Assembly (NCBI RefSeq): GCF_001730685.1
Contig: NZ_MDJR01000001.1
Coordinates: forward strand, 372,001-436,000
Direction of reading: 5' to 3'
From: Caloranaerobacter ferrireducens
Lineage (GTDB): Bacteria; Bacillota; Clostridia; Tissierellales; Thermohalobacteraceae
Length of the DNA: 64,000 nucleotides
Made by a program: the position numbers and the translations under genes. The notes below the pieces were generated by a model, which was not told the DNA's origin, ran no database searches, and worked only from the letters and a program-made list of their open reading frames with translations. Each line of letters starts with the position of its first letter. The first letter of the stretch is position 1. This document shows positions 26,771-35,965 of the stretch, piece after piece.

Positions 26771-28201
26771 GTGGAAGCTGTAAAAAATGCAAATAGAAAA
26801 GTTATAGAAGAAACACCAATAGATAAAGATCTAACGAGACAAACTATTAGATTAGCTTTTCCTGCAATTATGGAGATGTTAATGCAAACTTTACTAGGTT
26901 TTGCTGATATGGCTATGGTTGGAAGTCTTGGAGCTTCAGCTATTGCTGCAATTGGCATAAGTGATATGCCTATAATGACCGCATTGACATTTTTTGCGGC
27001 AATAAGCGTTGGTACTACAGCTTTAGTTGCAAGATTTATTGGAGCTAAGGATATTAAAAAAGCAAATGATGTAGCTAAGCAAGCATTAATTATTAGTTTT
27101 ATATTAGCAATTTTTTTTAGTCTTTTGGGACAATTATCAGCTAAGACGGTAGTTATTCTAATGGGAGCAAAAACAGATGTAATCCCACAAGCAATAAAGT
27201 ATTTCAGAATCGTAAGTTTATCGTTTCCTTTTATGATAATAGGTACTATAATGAGTGGTGTTTTTAGAGGAACAGGTGATACTAAGACACCTATGTATGT
27301 AAATGGTGTTTCAAATATAATAAATATAGTCGGTAACTTTTTCTTAATTTACCATACTAGAATAATAGACATAAGTATTCCTATATTAAATAAAAGTATA
27401 TTTATTAAAATACCAGGTGCTGGTTTAGAAGTGGTTGGTGCAGCTATTTCTACAGCTTTTGCTCGTAGTATTGCCGGTTTTTTTATTTTTTTAATCATTA
27501 TCAAAGGTAAAGGTAAATTAAAAATTAATATTAAAGAAAATAATAAAATTGATTTTCAGATTATTAAACGTATTTTTAATATTGGAATACCTGCTGCAAT
27601 AGAACAATTTTTTATGAGATTTGGACAACTTTTGTTTTTTAGAATAGTAACAAGTCTTGGTACAACAATGATAGCAGCACATAGAATTACATTAACTGCT
27701 GAATCTATATCTTTTATGCCAGGGTTTGGATTTGCATTAGCAGCAACTACTTTAGTTGGTCAGTATTTAGGGGCTGAAAATCCTAAATTAGCACAGAAAA
27801 GTGGATATATAGCTGTAAAGATGGCTTCTATAGTGATGGGCATATTTGGACTTTTTTTCTTTATTTGGCCTGATATGTTTTTAATGATTTTTACAAGAGA
27901 CAAGGACATATTAAATAGTGCAAGATGGTGTCTCAGAATTGTTGCTATATCACAGCCTTTCTTAGCAGGTGTAATGGGATTTGCAGGGGGGCTAAGGGGT
28001 GCAGGTGATACTAAATGGGTACTTATAATTACTTTTACAGGTATTTGGGGAATAAGACTTACATTAGCATACCTATTTGTAATAGTTTTAAAACTTGGTT
28101 TAATTGGTGCTTGGATAGCTATGAGTATTGATTTAATTATAAGGGGATTTTTATTATTTATTAGATTTAGATCTGGTAGATGGAAAAGCATACAAGTATG
28201 A
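26771..28201 (+). CDS. MATE family efflux transporter
   Basis: 476 residues and 12 predicted membrane helices in two homologous halves. Typical blocks are RLAFPAIMEMLMQTLLGFADMAM at the N-terminus, FRGTGDTKTPMYVN near 175, and the second-half equivalent GGLRGAGDTKWVL near 410. It exports cationic drugs or metabolites using Na+ or H+ gradients. The start is GTG 26771 with GGGGAGG 7 bases upstream. It directly follows the MarR regulator gene. Confidence 0.93.
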   Translation: MEAVKNANRKVIEETPIDKDLTRQTIRLAFPAIMEMLMQTLLGFADMAMVGSLGASAIAAIGISDMPIMTALTFFAAISVGTTALVARFIGAKDIKKANDVAKQALIISFILAIFFSLLGQLSAKTVVILMGAKTDVIPQAIKYFRIVSLSFPFMIIGTIMSGVFRGTGDTKTPMYVNGVSNIINIVGNFFLIYHTRIIDISIPILNKSIFIKIPGAGLEVVGAAISTAFARSIAGFFIFLIIIKGKGKLKINIKENNKIDFQIIKRIFNIGIPAAIEQFFMRFGQLLFFRIVTSLGTTMIAAHRITLTAESISFMPGFGFALAATTLVGQYLGAENPKLAQKSGYIAVKMASIVMGIFGLFFFIWPDMFLMIFTRDKDILNSARWCLRIVAISQPFLAGVMGFAGGLRGAGDTKWVLIITFTGIWGIRLTLAYLFVIVLKLGLIGAWIAMSIDLIIRGFLLFIRFRSGRWKSIQV

Positions 28202-28316
28202 TAACATATGGTAAAATATACCCTTAAAGTTTGATTTATGGTATAATGTTATTTAAATTCAATATCTTCTGAAACTTACAATATAAAGTATTGCTTGTTA
28301 TGGGGAAGGGGATTTT

Positions 28317-31300
28317 ATGGAATTAATAAACAATAGGTATTTTATAAATAATATTATTGAAGAAAATAATGAAAGTATTACATATGAAGTAAGAGACTTA
28401 ATAAAAAACAATGCAAAGAAATTTCTAAAATTATATAAAGAAACTTTGAATACTAGTAAGTATGTAGAATACCTAACACAAAATTTTATTAAATATAGTA
28501 CTATTACACATCCTAATATTATCAAAAGTCATAGCTTTGATATAGTTAAAACAATTGATAATAAAGCGTCAAAAAAACCTTTGTATTTTTATACAACTGA
28601 AATAAAAAGTGGATTTAAGCTTATTGACGTTGTAGATAAACTTACAGAAAAAGAAGTAATCAGTATTATTTATCAAATATGTGATATAATATATCATTTA
28701 CATTTACAAGGAATTACTTATATTTTCTTAAACCCAGAAAATATTTTTATAGATAAATCTAAAAATGAAATAAAAATTAAATTACAAGATATTATTTCAG
28801 TAAAAGAACATATTTTAAGCAGAACTTTTGACTATAATGATAGATTATTTATTGCACCTGAATTTACCTTTGATAAAGAAAAGATAGATAAGCGAACAGA
28901 TATATTTTCAATTGGTATATTATTTTATGTTTTGTTAAAAGGTTTTAATAAAACAGATTTTAGTTATCAAAGTATATTAGAGGAAGTAAAAAGCTTAGAT
29001 GATGATTATTTTAAAATTATTAAAAAATGTATAAGTAGAGATATTAGCAAGAGATATGACGATATTTACCAATTAGTTAATGATTTGAATATTATTACAG
29101 GAAGGCAATTTGAGTTTAATTTTACAAATAGAAATTTAATATTTAAAACACCGATAGTGGGTAGAGACAAAGAAATAAAAGAAGTGCTTGATATTGACAG
29201 TCAATTCAATACAGGAAATTATAAAACAAAATTGGTATTAATTAAAGGAGAAGGTGGAATTGGTAAAACACGTTTTCTCAATGAAATAGGATTTAGATTA
29301 AGAATGAGTAGCAGAACATTATTTAAAACTATGGTTGATATATCAAATTCGGTTGGCTTTTCATCAATACAAATGATTTTGAAACAGATGGTAAAGAATG
29401 CAGATATTAGTTTAATCGAGAAATATGGTGCAGAATTAGTGAAAATAATACCAGAAATAAGACTTATTAAAAAAGATATTAAACCATCACCAGTTTTAAG
29501 TGCAGATAAGGAAAAGTTAAGGTTATATGATCGTATTACTAATTTTCTTGTAGATTATATAAATAAGACGCCAACTTATATTATGATAGATGATTTACAC
29601 AATGCAAGCTTAGAAACTTTTAGAATGTTGAATTTTATTATAAAAAACAGTAGTTCGGTACCTCTTCTATTAATTATTACTTATGATGAAGAAAAAATAA
29701 GATATAGGTCAGAGGTAAAAGATATTATTGATGAATGGAAAAATTTTGATGAAGTTAAAGAACTTGAATTACTTAAACTTAATTTACATGAAACATCGGA
29801 ATTATTAAGTAATATTTTAAATATTGACTATAAACCTATTAATTTTACAGCTAGAATAATAAAAGAAACTAATGGTAATCCAAGATATATAGAAGAAGTT
29901 TTGAAAAAACTGTATGTAGCAAAAGAGCTTTATTTGGACAAAAAAGGTGGATGGAAATTAAATATTGAAAGTATTGACCAACTCCCTATACCTGTAAATA
30001 TCGATGAAGCTATTAAAGAGCAAATTGAACTGTTAGATAGAGATTTATACAGTATTATTAAAATAATTTCTATATTTAACAGTCCAGTTTCTCAAAAAAT
30101 TATAGAGAAAATGGTAAAGGTAAGTGGGAAAAAATTATTAAGATTAATTGAAAATTTAGTTTCTATGAAACTATTGGATAAACGAGTAGAGGATTGGGGT
30201 TATACTTATACTTTTTATAATCGAAATGTCAAAGGATATATATATAACAGCATTGATAAAAATGAAAGAAGTAAACTGCATAAGCAAGCCTCTGAAATTC
30301 TTGAGGATATTTACAAGAAACAGGATAGAGTAAATTTTGATGAATTAATTTTCCATTTAACTTTATCTAATGAAATAGATAAAGCTATTGACTATGCTAT
30401 TACATTTGCTAAGAAGATGCAAAGATTACTTGCAAATTCACGTGCGATGTTATTGTGGGAAAAGGCATATAGACTCTTAAAGGAAAAACCAACTGATATA
30501 AGAAAATTATATGTATTGATAAATATGGGTAAATTATATGCTTATCAGGGTGAAAATAATAAAGCTATAGATATGTATAAAAAAGCCCTTCAAGGAGCGC
30601 TAAAAACAGATAACAAACAGTTAGTTATTAGATGCAAGATAAATATGGCGAATATTTTTTATTTAAGAAATGATTTGAATACATGTAGAAGATTAGCGAC
30701 GGAAGCGTATTTGGAGGCTAAAGCTATAGATTCAATTGAAGATATCTTGGATGCTGTGATTTTACTAAATAAAATCAATATTTGGAAGGGTAAATATGAT
30801 TCAGTTTTGAGGTTTAGCGAAAAATATTTAAAATTAGCTTTAGGAGAAAATTTATATAGATATGCAGGCAATATCTATAATCATATGGGTCTTGTTCATA
30901 TGTTTACAGAAAAAATTAATTTGTCGAGAGAATGTTTTGAAAAAAGTATAAAGCTATTCCAAAAAGCTAATGAATTTGTTGAATCTACTCGTCCTATTAA
31001 TAATATTGGTATAATTTACGCAGATTATTTTGATGAAATTGACAAAGCAATGAAATACATGAGAGAAGGAATTGAGATATCTCAGAAGTATAATTCTACA
31101 CAAGGTGAAGTAGTATTTTTAAATAATATAGGTGAATTATACTTGAGTATCAATGAATATGAAAAGGCTAAGGAAGTAGTTGAAAGAGCTGTTAAATTGT
31201 CAAAAGAGCTTGAAGATGAAGATACGTATTTCCTTGCTATGAAAAATTTAGCTACTATATATCTTCATACAGGGGAGTTTGATAAATGTTTTGATTGTTA

Positions 31301-33704
31301 TTATATTATACAAGAGAAGTTTGAAAAATCTAATATAAGTAAAATAAATGTTACTGAATATTATAACTTTTTAAGTGAATTTTATTATAAATTTGGTAAA
31401 TGGGATAAAGCGAAAGAATATTGTGATAAGACAATAAAAAATAGTACTAAATTTGATATCAAATATAAACTTAATGCGATATCTTTAAAAGCCATTATTA
31501 AATATTATGAAACTGGTATATTAGACAAAGAAGAAATTAATAAAATAAGAAATGAATTTAAACTTAGAAACAGAAATACTGGCCGAAGAGATTTCCTTTT
31601 AAGGATAGCATATGTTGCTATTCAAATTGGTGATATAGATTATGCATTAGAGTTATTGAAAGAAGATGCCCAAATATCAAAAAGAGTATCTACAATTTAT
31701 CTAGATATAGTTAGAAGAATGTTAAATATATGTATAGAAGATTGGGGAATTCAAAGGTTATTAGAAGTACTTAAACTGGTTAGAGATAATAGATTCTTAG
31801 AGTTTGAATTATTTATTTATTATATGATTGGTGAAAAGTATTTTAAGAAACAAGAGTATTATAAAGCAGCCAATTACTATCTGATGGTTTTGGACTTATT
31901 AAAAAGGCTTTCAAAAAAGATACCAGATGAGAATTTTAGATTAACTTATTTCAGTAGCCATGGTAAGTATAAGATAATACAAAGAGTAAGTGCGATAATC
32001 GATATTTTATTAACGGACAAAGATGAATTATTGGTAGAAAAAGCAAATGAAGTGCTTAAAAAATTAAAAGATAATAGTCTGAAAGATATCGACCTTTTAG
32101 TAAACTTATTTAATAAAATAAATAGGACTATTGAAGTAAATAGTAAAGATACAAATGCATATCTCAATATATTGCAGGTAACAAAGCTGATAGAAAAATT
32201 CAATGATGATTATGAAAATAATTTGTATAGACTAATAAGCTTTGCAGTTGACCAAAGTTTAGCTAGCAGAGGCATTATTTTCATAAATAATGAAGTAACA
32301 AATGAATTAGAAGTTATTGCTTCTACAATAGATAATATTGATCAGGAAGAATTGAAAAAAATAAGATTTATAATTAAACAGAAACAGAAGGCTTTTATTT
32401 TAAAAAATATTTTTGAAGAGGTAAAAAATGAAACAGATAGGCTTTTATTTGGTGATATTAAATCTATGATTTGCATTCCAATTTTTAGAACTAGAAAGGA
32501 AAGTTTATTAAATAAAGTAGAAAGAAGAAAAAAGATAAAGAGTTTTTCAAATGATAAGATTATAGGATATTTTTACTTAGATTCAGATATGATTTTTAAT
32601 AGGTTTAATCAAAGAACTTTTGAATTAATGAAAATGCTATCTTATATTGCTTACTTAAATATTGAAAATTATTATTTAAAAATTTCCTCATCAACAGATA
32701 AACTTACTGGGATTTATAATAGAAAATATTTTGACTTTCTATTTGATGAAATACTAAGATTTTCGAAAGTTAATAACTATAGTTTTTCGGTAATAATGGC
32801 AGATATAGACAAATTTAAAAACGTAAATGATATATTTGGGCATCAGAAAGGCGACGAAATCTTAAGCAAAGTTGCGCAAATAATCCAGAACAATATTAGG
32901 AATACTGATATTGTAGGGAGATATGGCGGTGAGGAATTTATAGTTATTCTACACGATACTGAAGGAAATGAAGGATTAAAGGTTGCAGAAAAAATAAGAA
33001 AAGAGGTAGAAAACGCTGATTTAATAAGTAAAGATTATCCAGTTACTATTAGTTTAGGAGTATCAAATTATCCACAACATGGACAATTTAAGGACGAACT
33101 TATAGAAAATGCTGATAAAGCTTTGTATCATGCCAAAAATACAGGAAGGAATAAGTCTGTTCTTTGGGATAGTTCTATTAGAGATAAAGCAGTAAGATTT
33201 GATAAACTTGCTGGTATAGTAACTGGAAACACAGTACAGGATCAACGTATTGTTTCTTTAATGATTGATGTTTTAAATTTATTAAAATTAGATGAAGAAG
33301 CAGAATACAAGATATTTGAGATTTTAGGTAGACTAATTGAAGTTATGGAAATTCATCAGGCAATATTATTTACGATTGGAAAAGATTTAAGTATAAATAA
33401 TATGTATGCTAGAAGAAGAATGGAACAGAAATGGGACAATTGCCCTAGATATAATAAAAAAATTATAGAAAAAGTGATAGATAGTAGTAAAGGTGAATTT
33501 TTAATAGATTGGGAAGATATAGGCAAGATTGATCCTGTAACAGGGAAACCAGATTGGCAGTCAGTAATTGCTGTACCTTCAATTATAAATGGAAAGATTA
33601 AGGGTATTTTATATCTTTCAGTACCAATTAAGGAAAAGGAATTTGATTATAATTCATATAATTTTATTTGTAAAATAGCAGATATAATTGCAGCTATTAT
33701 TTGA
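28317..33704 (+). CDS. Pseudokinase-ATPase-TPR-GAF-diguanylate cyclase-GAF signalling protein
   Basis: 1795 residues with no membrane segment. In order: Ser/Thr-kinase-like domain (about 7-270), STAND/AAA-type ATPase with Walker A GEGGIGKT at 311-318 (about 285-640), helical TPR-like repeats (about 700-1200), GAF-like domain (about 1295-1455), GGDEF domain with GGEEF at 1537-1541, and a final GAF-like domain (about 1650-1790). The kinase catalytic loop reads FLNPEN where HRDxKPEN is expected, and the DFG site reads QDII, so catalytic activity is doubtful; the APE motif (180-182) remains. The GGDEF site is intact and carries an RNTD inhibitory site 5 residues upstream, so it should make c-di-GMP under product inhibition. 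Similar kinase-ATPase fusions usually end in a histidine kinase. Single-gene unit. Confidence 0.9.
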   Translation: MELINNRYFINNIIEENNESITYEVRDLIKNNAKKFLKLYKETLNTSKYVEYLTQNFIKYSTITHPNIIKSHSFDIVKTIDNKASKKPLYFYTTEIKSGFKLIDVVDKLTEKEVISIIYQICDIIYHLHLQGITYIFLNPENIFIDKSKNEIKIKLQDIISVKEHILSRTFDYNDRLFIAPEFTFDKEKIDKRTDIFSIGILFYVLLKGFNKTDFSYQSILEEVKSLDDDYFKIIKKCISRDISKRYDDIYQLVNDLNIITGRQFEFNFTNRNLIFKTPIVGRDKEIKEVLDIDSQFNTGNYKTKLVLIKGEGGIGKTRFLNEIGFRLRMSSRTLFKTMVDISNSVGFSSIQMILKQMVKNADISLIEKYGAELVKIIPEIRLIKKDIKPSPVLSADKEKLRLYDRITNFLVDYINKTPTYIMIDDLHNASLETFRMLNFIIKNSSSVPLLLIITYDEEKIRYRSEVKDIIDEWKNFDEVKELELLKLNLHETSELLSNILNIDYKPINFTARIIKETNGNPRYIEEVLKKLYVAKELYLDKKGGWKLNIESIDQLPIPVNIDEAIKEQIELLDRDLYSIIKIISIFNSPVSQKIIEKMVKVSGKKLLRLIENLVSMKLLDKRVEDWGYTYTFYNRNVKGYIYNSIDKNERSKLHKQASEILEDIYKKQDRVNFDELIFHLTLSNEIDKAIDYAITFAKKMQRLLANSRAMLLWEKAYRLLKEKPTDIRKLYVLINMGKLYAYQGENNKAIDMYKKALQGALKTDNKQLVIRCKINMANIFYLRNDLNTCRRLATEAYLEAKAIDSIEDILDAVILLNKINIWKGKYDSVLRFSEKYLKLALGENLYRYAGNIYNHMGLVHMFTEKINLSRECFEKSIKLFQKANEFVESTRPINNIGIIYADYFDEIDKAMKYMREGIEISQKYNSTQGEVVFLNNIGELYLSINEYEKAKEVVERAVKLSKELEDEDTYFLAMKNLATIYLHTGEFDKCFDCYYIIQEKFEKSNISKINVTEYYNFLSEFYYKFGKWDKAKEYCDKTIKNSTKFDIKYKLNAISLKAIIKYYETGILDKEEINKIRNEFKLRNRNTGRRDFLLRIAYVAIQIGDIDYALELLKEDAQISKRVSTIYLDIVRRMLNICIEDWGIQRLLEVLKLVRDNRFLEFELFIYYMIGEKYFKKQEYYKAANYYLMVLDLLKRLSKKIPDENFRLTYFSSHGKYKIIQRVSAIIDILLTDKDELLVEKANEVLKKLKDNSLKDIDLLVNLFNKINRTIEVNSKDTNAYLNILQVTKLIEKFNDDYENNLYRLISFAVDQSLASRGIIFINNEVTNELEVIASTIDNIDQEELKKIRFIIKQKQKAFILKNIFEEVKNETDRLLFGDIKSMICIPIFRTRKESLLNKVERRKKIKSFSNDKIIGYFYLDSDMIFNRFNQRTFELMKMLSYIAYLNIENYYLKISSSTDKLTGIYNRKYFDFLFDEILRFSKVNNYSFSVIMADIDKFKNVNDIFGHQKGDEILSKVAQIIQNNIRNTDIVGRYGGEEFIVILHDTEGNEGLKVAEKIRKEVENADLISKDYPVTISLGVSNYPQHGQFKDELIENADKALYHAKNTGRNKSVLWDSSIRDKAVRFDKLAGIVTGNTVQDQRIVSLMIDVLNLLKLDEEAEYKIFEILGRLIEVMEIHQAILFTIGKDLSINNMYARRRMEQKWDNCPRYNKKIIEKVIDSSKGEFLIDWEDIGKIDPVTGKPDWQSVIAVPSIINGKIKGILYLSVPIKEKEFDYNSYNFICKIADIIAAII

Positions 33705-33774
33705 TTTAATGAATAGAATATAATATCATATATTTGTTTGTAAATACTAAAGAAGATGTTTTGGAGGTGATTTA

Positions 33775-34788
33775 TTGTCAGTTACTATTAAAGATGTAGC
33801 CAGAATAGCTGGTGTATCTATTTCAACAGTATCGAGAGTTATTAATAATTCTAAACCTGTTAGCCCAGAAATTAGAAAAAAAGTTTTAGACGTAATAGAA
33901 GAAATTGGATATAAACCAAATGAAATTGCTAGAACTTTAGTTACAAAGAAATCATTTTTAATCGGTGTAATTGTAACAGATATCGGTAATTCATATATAG
34001 CAGATATGGTAAGAGGTATTGAAGAAGTTGGAAAAATGTACAATTACGATATTCTTTTATGTAGTACGTATGGTGATAAGACAGCAGAGTTAAAATATAT
34101 GCAGCTACTTAATAGGAAGCAGGTTGAAGGGATAATTTTGGTATCTGATGTTTTAAATTCAGAAATTAAAGAACAAATCGATAAATATGAAATACCATTT
34201 GTATTTTTAAGTAGATTTTCATACCAAGAGGATTATGCAACAGTAACTATAGATTATGTTGATGCTTCTTATGAAATGACTAAGTATTTAATTAGCTTAG
34301 GACATAGAAATATATTATATCTAGGAGTAAAGGAAGATGTTAATTCGTTAGAAAACATGAAAATAAAAGGATTTGAGAAAGCTTCGACAGAAGAGGAGAT
34401 AAATAGCATTATTTCTTTTGCAAAGGGATATAAAATAGAAGATGGATATGAAGCTGCTAAAGAAATATTTAAGGATTATAATGATTTTACAGCTATATAT
34501 TGCAGTAATGATGAGTTAGCGATTGGCGTTATGAATTATTGTTACGATAATAAAATTAGAATACCAGATGATATTTCGGTTGTAGGTTTTGGAGATATTA
34601 GTATTGTTTCTAATTTAAGACCTAGATTAACAACAATTAAGATACCATTCTATGATATAGGAGCTGTTGCAATAAGAAGAATAATTAAAGAACTAAAAAA
34701 AGAACCATTAGAAGAAAAACGTACAATATTACCATTTCATTTACAGAAGAGAGATAGCTCAATAAAAATAACAAAATCTTCAATTTGA
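33775..34788 (+). CDS. LacI family transcriptional regulator
   Basis: 337 residues. The N-terminal helix-turn-helix begins TIKDVARIAGVSISTVSRVIN, followed by the hinge helix region PNEIARTLVTKK. A periplasmic-binding-protein-like effector domain carries LISLGHRNILYL and TAIYCSNDELAIGVM. It should bind a sugar or similar ligand. No sugar genes adjoin it, so its targets are elsewhere or unknown. TTG 33775 is the start, with GGAGGTGA 5 bases upstream. No clear terminator follows; a dispersed repeat lies immediately downstream. Confidence 0.92.
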   Translation: MSVTIKDVARIAGVSISTVSRVINNSKPVSPEIRKKVLDVIEEIGYKPNEIARTLVTKKSFLIGVIVTDIGNSYIADMVRGIEEVGKMYNYDILLCSTYGDKTAELKYMQLLNRKQVEGIILVSDVLNSEIKEQIDKYEIPFVFLSRFSYQEDYATVTIDYVDASYEMTKYLISLGHRNILYLGVKEDVNSLENMKIKGFEKASTEEEINSIISFAKGYKIEDGYEAAKEIFKDYNDFTAIYCSNDELAIGVMNYCYDNKIRIPDDISVVGFGDISIVSNLRPRLTTIKIPFYDIGAVAIRRIIKELKKEPLEEKRTILPFHLQKRDSSIKITKSSI

Positions 34789-34805
34789 AAATAACTACAA
34801 TGTAT

Positions 34806-34884
34806 ATTTTGCCTATATCCATTACGGAAATTATATTCAAGATTATTCACAGTTTAATAAGGAATATAATTTCCTATGGATTAT
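34806..34884. repeat. Double-hairpin dispersed repeat, copy C (truncated, inverted)
   Basis: Reverse orientation relative to the other copies. The complement reads ATAATCCATAGGAAATTATA ... GAATATAATTTCCGTAATGG then ATAGGCAAAAT. It retains the first hairpin but stops before the CAAAATCT..AGATTTTG hairpin, so it is a shortened copy of 79 bp. Confidence 0.85.
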
Positions 34885-34952
34885 AGATAAATAAGAATAA
34901 AAGTATCTCCATATACTCATAATAAAAATGAGAGTATTTGGAGGTGAATACT

Positions 34953-35201
34953 GTGAAAAAGAAAATTGCAGTTGAAGATGGATTAAAAAATATGAGGGAT
35001 TTCCTTTCAAGTAGAGGGTATGATGTAGAAAGTTTAAGTAAGAGTAAAAATAATCTAGATAATTGTGATGCTATTGTAGTTTCAGGTCAAGATAGTAATT
35101 TTATGGGTATACATGATAGTGTGACTAAGAAGCCTGTTATAGATGCAACTGGGAAATCACCTCAAGATGTGTATAATCAATTGAAAGGGTTACTTAAATA
35201 A
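34953..35201 (+). CDS. UPF0180 (YkuS-like) protein
   Basis: 82 residues matching the UPF0180 family: IAVEDGL near the start, CDAIVVSGQDSNFMGIHD in the middle, and VIDATGKSPQDVYNQL near the end. Function is unknown; it is common in Bacillus and Clostridia. A TTG at 34938 is in frame but belongs to the ribosome site TTGGAGGTGA. GTG 34953 stands 5 bases after that site and gives the usual family length. A terminator overlaps the stop codon. Confidence 0.9.
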   Translation: MKKKIAVEDGLKNMRDFLSSRGYDVESLSKSKNNLDNCDAIVVSGQDSNFMGIHDSVTKKPVIDATGKSPQDVYNQLKGLLK

Positions 35202-35224
35202 AAGCAGCTTTAAGCTGCTTTTTA
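35201..35224 (+). terminator. Rho-independent terminator after the UPF0180 gene
   Basis: AAAGCAGC-TTTAA-GCTGCTTT with a short T-tract following. Confidence 0.85.
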
Positions 35225-35263
35225 TACTTTTTATATTATAAAGTTATAAAGGAGGTTTTAAAA

Positions 35264-35815
35264 ATGAGATTGTTTATTGCTTTATCTTTTGATAGAGAAT
35301 TAAAAGAGAGATTAGGCAAAATACAGAAGAAGGTGAAAAACAATTCTTCGAAGGGAAGATGGGTATATATTGACAATTTTCATTTAACTTTGAAGTTTTT
35401 AGGTAGTGTAGACAAGAACTATGTTGGTGATATAAACAAAAGCCTTAGAAAGATTGCTTCTAATTTCGATGAAATTAAGCTTAAATTGGACAAGTTAGAT
35501 TATTTTCCTGGAAAGGGTAAGATGAGAGTTGTATGGCTAGGGGTTTCAGGAGAAGTAGAAAAGGTTAAACAAATAAAATTTGCAGTTGATGAAGAGTTAA
35601 TAAAGTATGGTTTTACAAAAGAAAAAAGAAAATATACCCCGCATATAACTTTAGCAAGAGATGTAGTATTTGAATCAAGAAAGTATTTTATAGATGATTT
35701 GATAGAAAAGGATTTAGAATATAGTTTTACATTAAAAAACTTAACGCTTATGAATAGTGAATTAATAGGTGGTAAGAGAATATATACACCTGTAGGGAAT
35801 TTCCGTTTAGGTTAA
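35264..35815 (+). CDS. thpR: RNA 2',3'-cyclic phosphodiesterase
   Basis: 183 residues with both HxTx motifs of the 2H phosphoesterase superfamily, FHLTLKFLG near 40 and PHITLAR near 125. Starts MRLFIALSFD, as is usual for ThpR/LigT. It hydrolyses 2',3'-cyclic phosphates on RNA ends; the physiological substrate is unsettled. Ribosome site AAAGGAGG before ATG 35264. Followed after 150 bases by hutH. Confidence 0.9.
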   Translation: MRLFIALSFDRELKERLGKIQKKVKNNSSKGRWVYIDNFHLTLKFLGSVDKNYVGDINKSLRKIASNFDEIKLKLDKLDYFPGKGKMRVVWLGVSGEVEKVKQIKFAVDEELIKYGFTKEKRKYTPHITLARDVVFESRKYFIDDLIEKDLEYSFTLKNLTLMNSELIGGKRIYTPVGNFRLG

Positions 35816-35965
35816 AGTATCATAAATTTAGTGTGATAAATTATTAAATTACTAAAATTTTGAACATTTCTTAAAATTTAAATTTTTTGAAGGGAAAACA
35901 TTAAATATTGGAGAATAAGAAAGGGAGTGAAAATTAAAGTAAAATTTTTAGAAGGGGTTGAAAAA

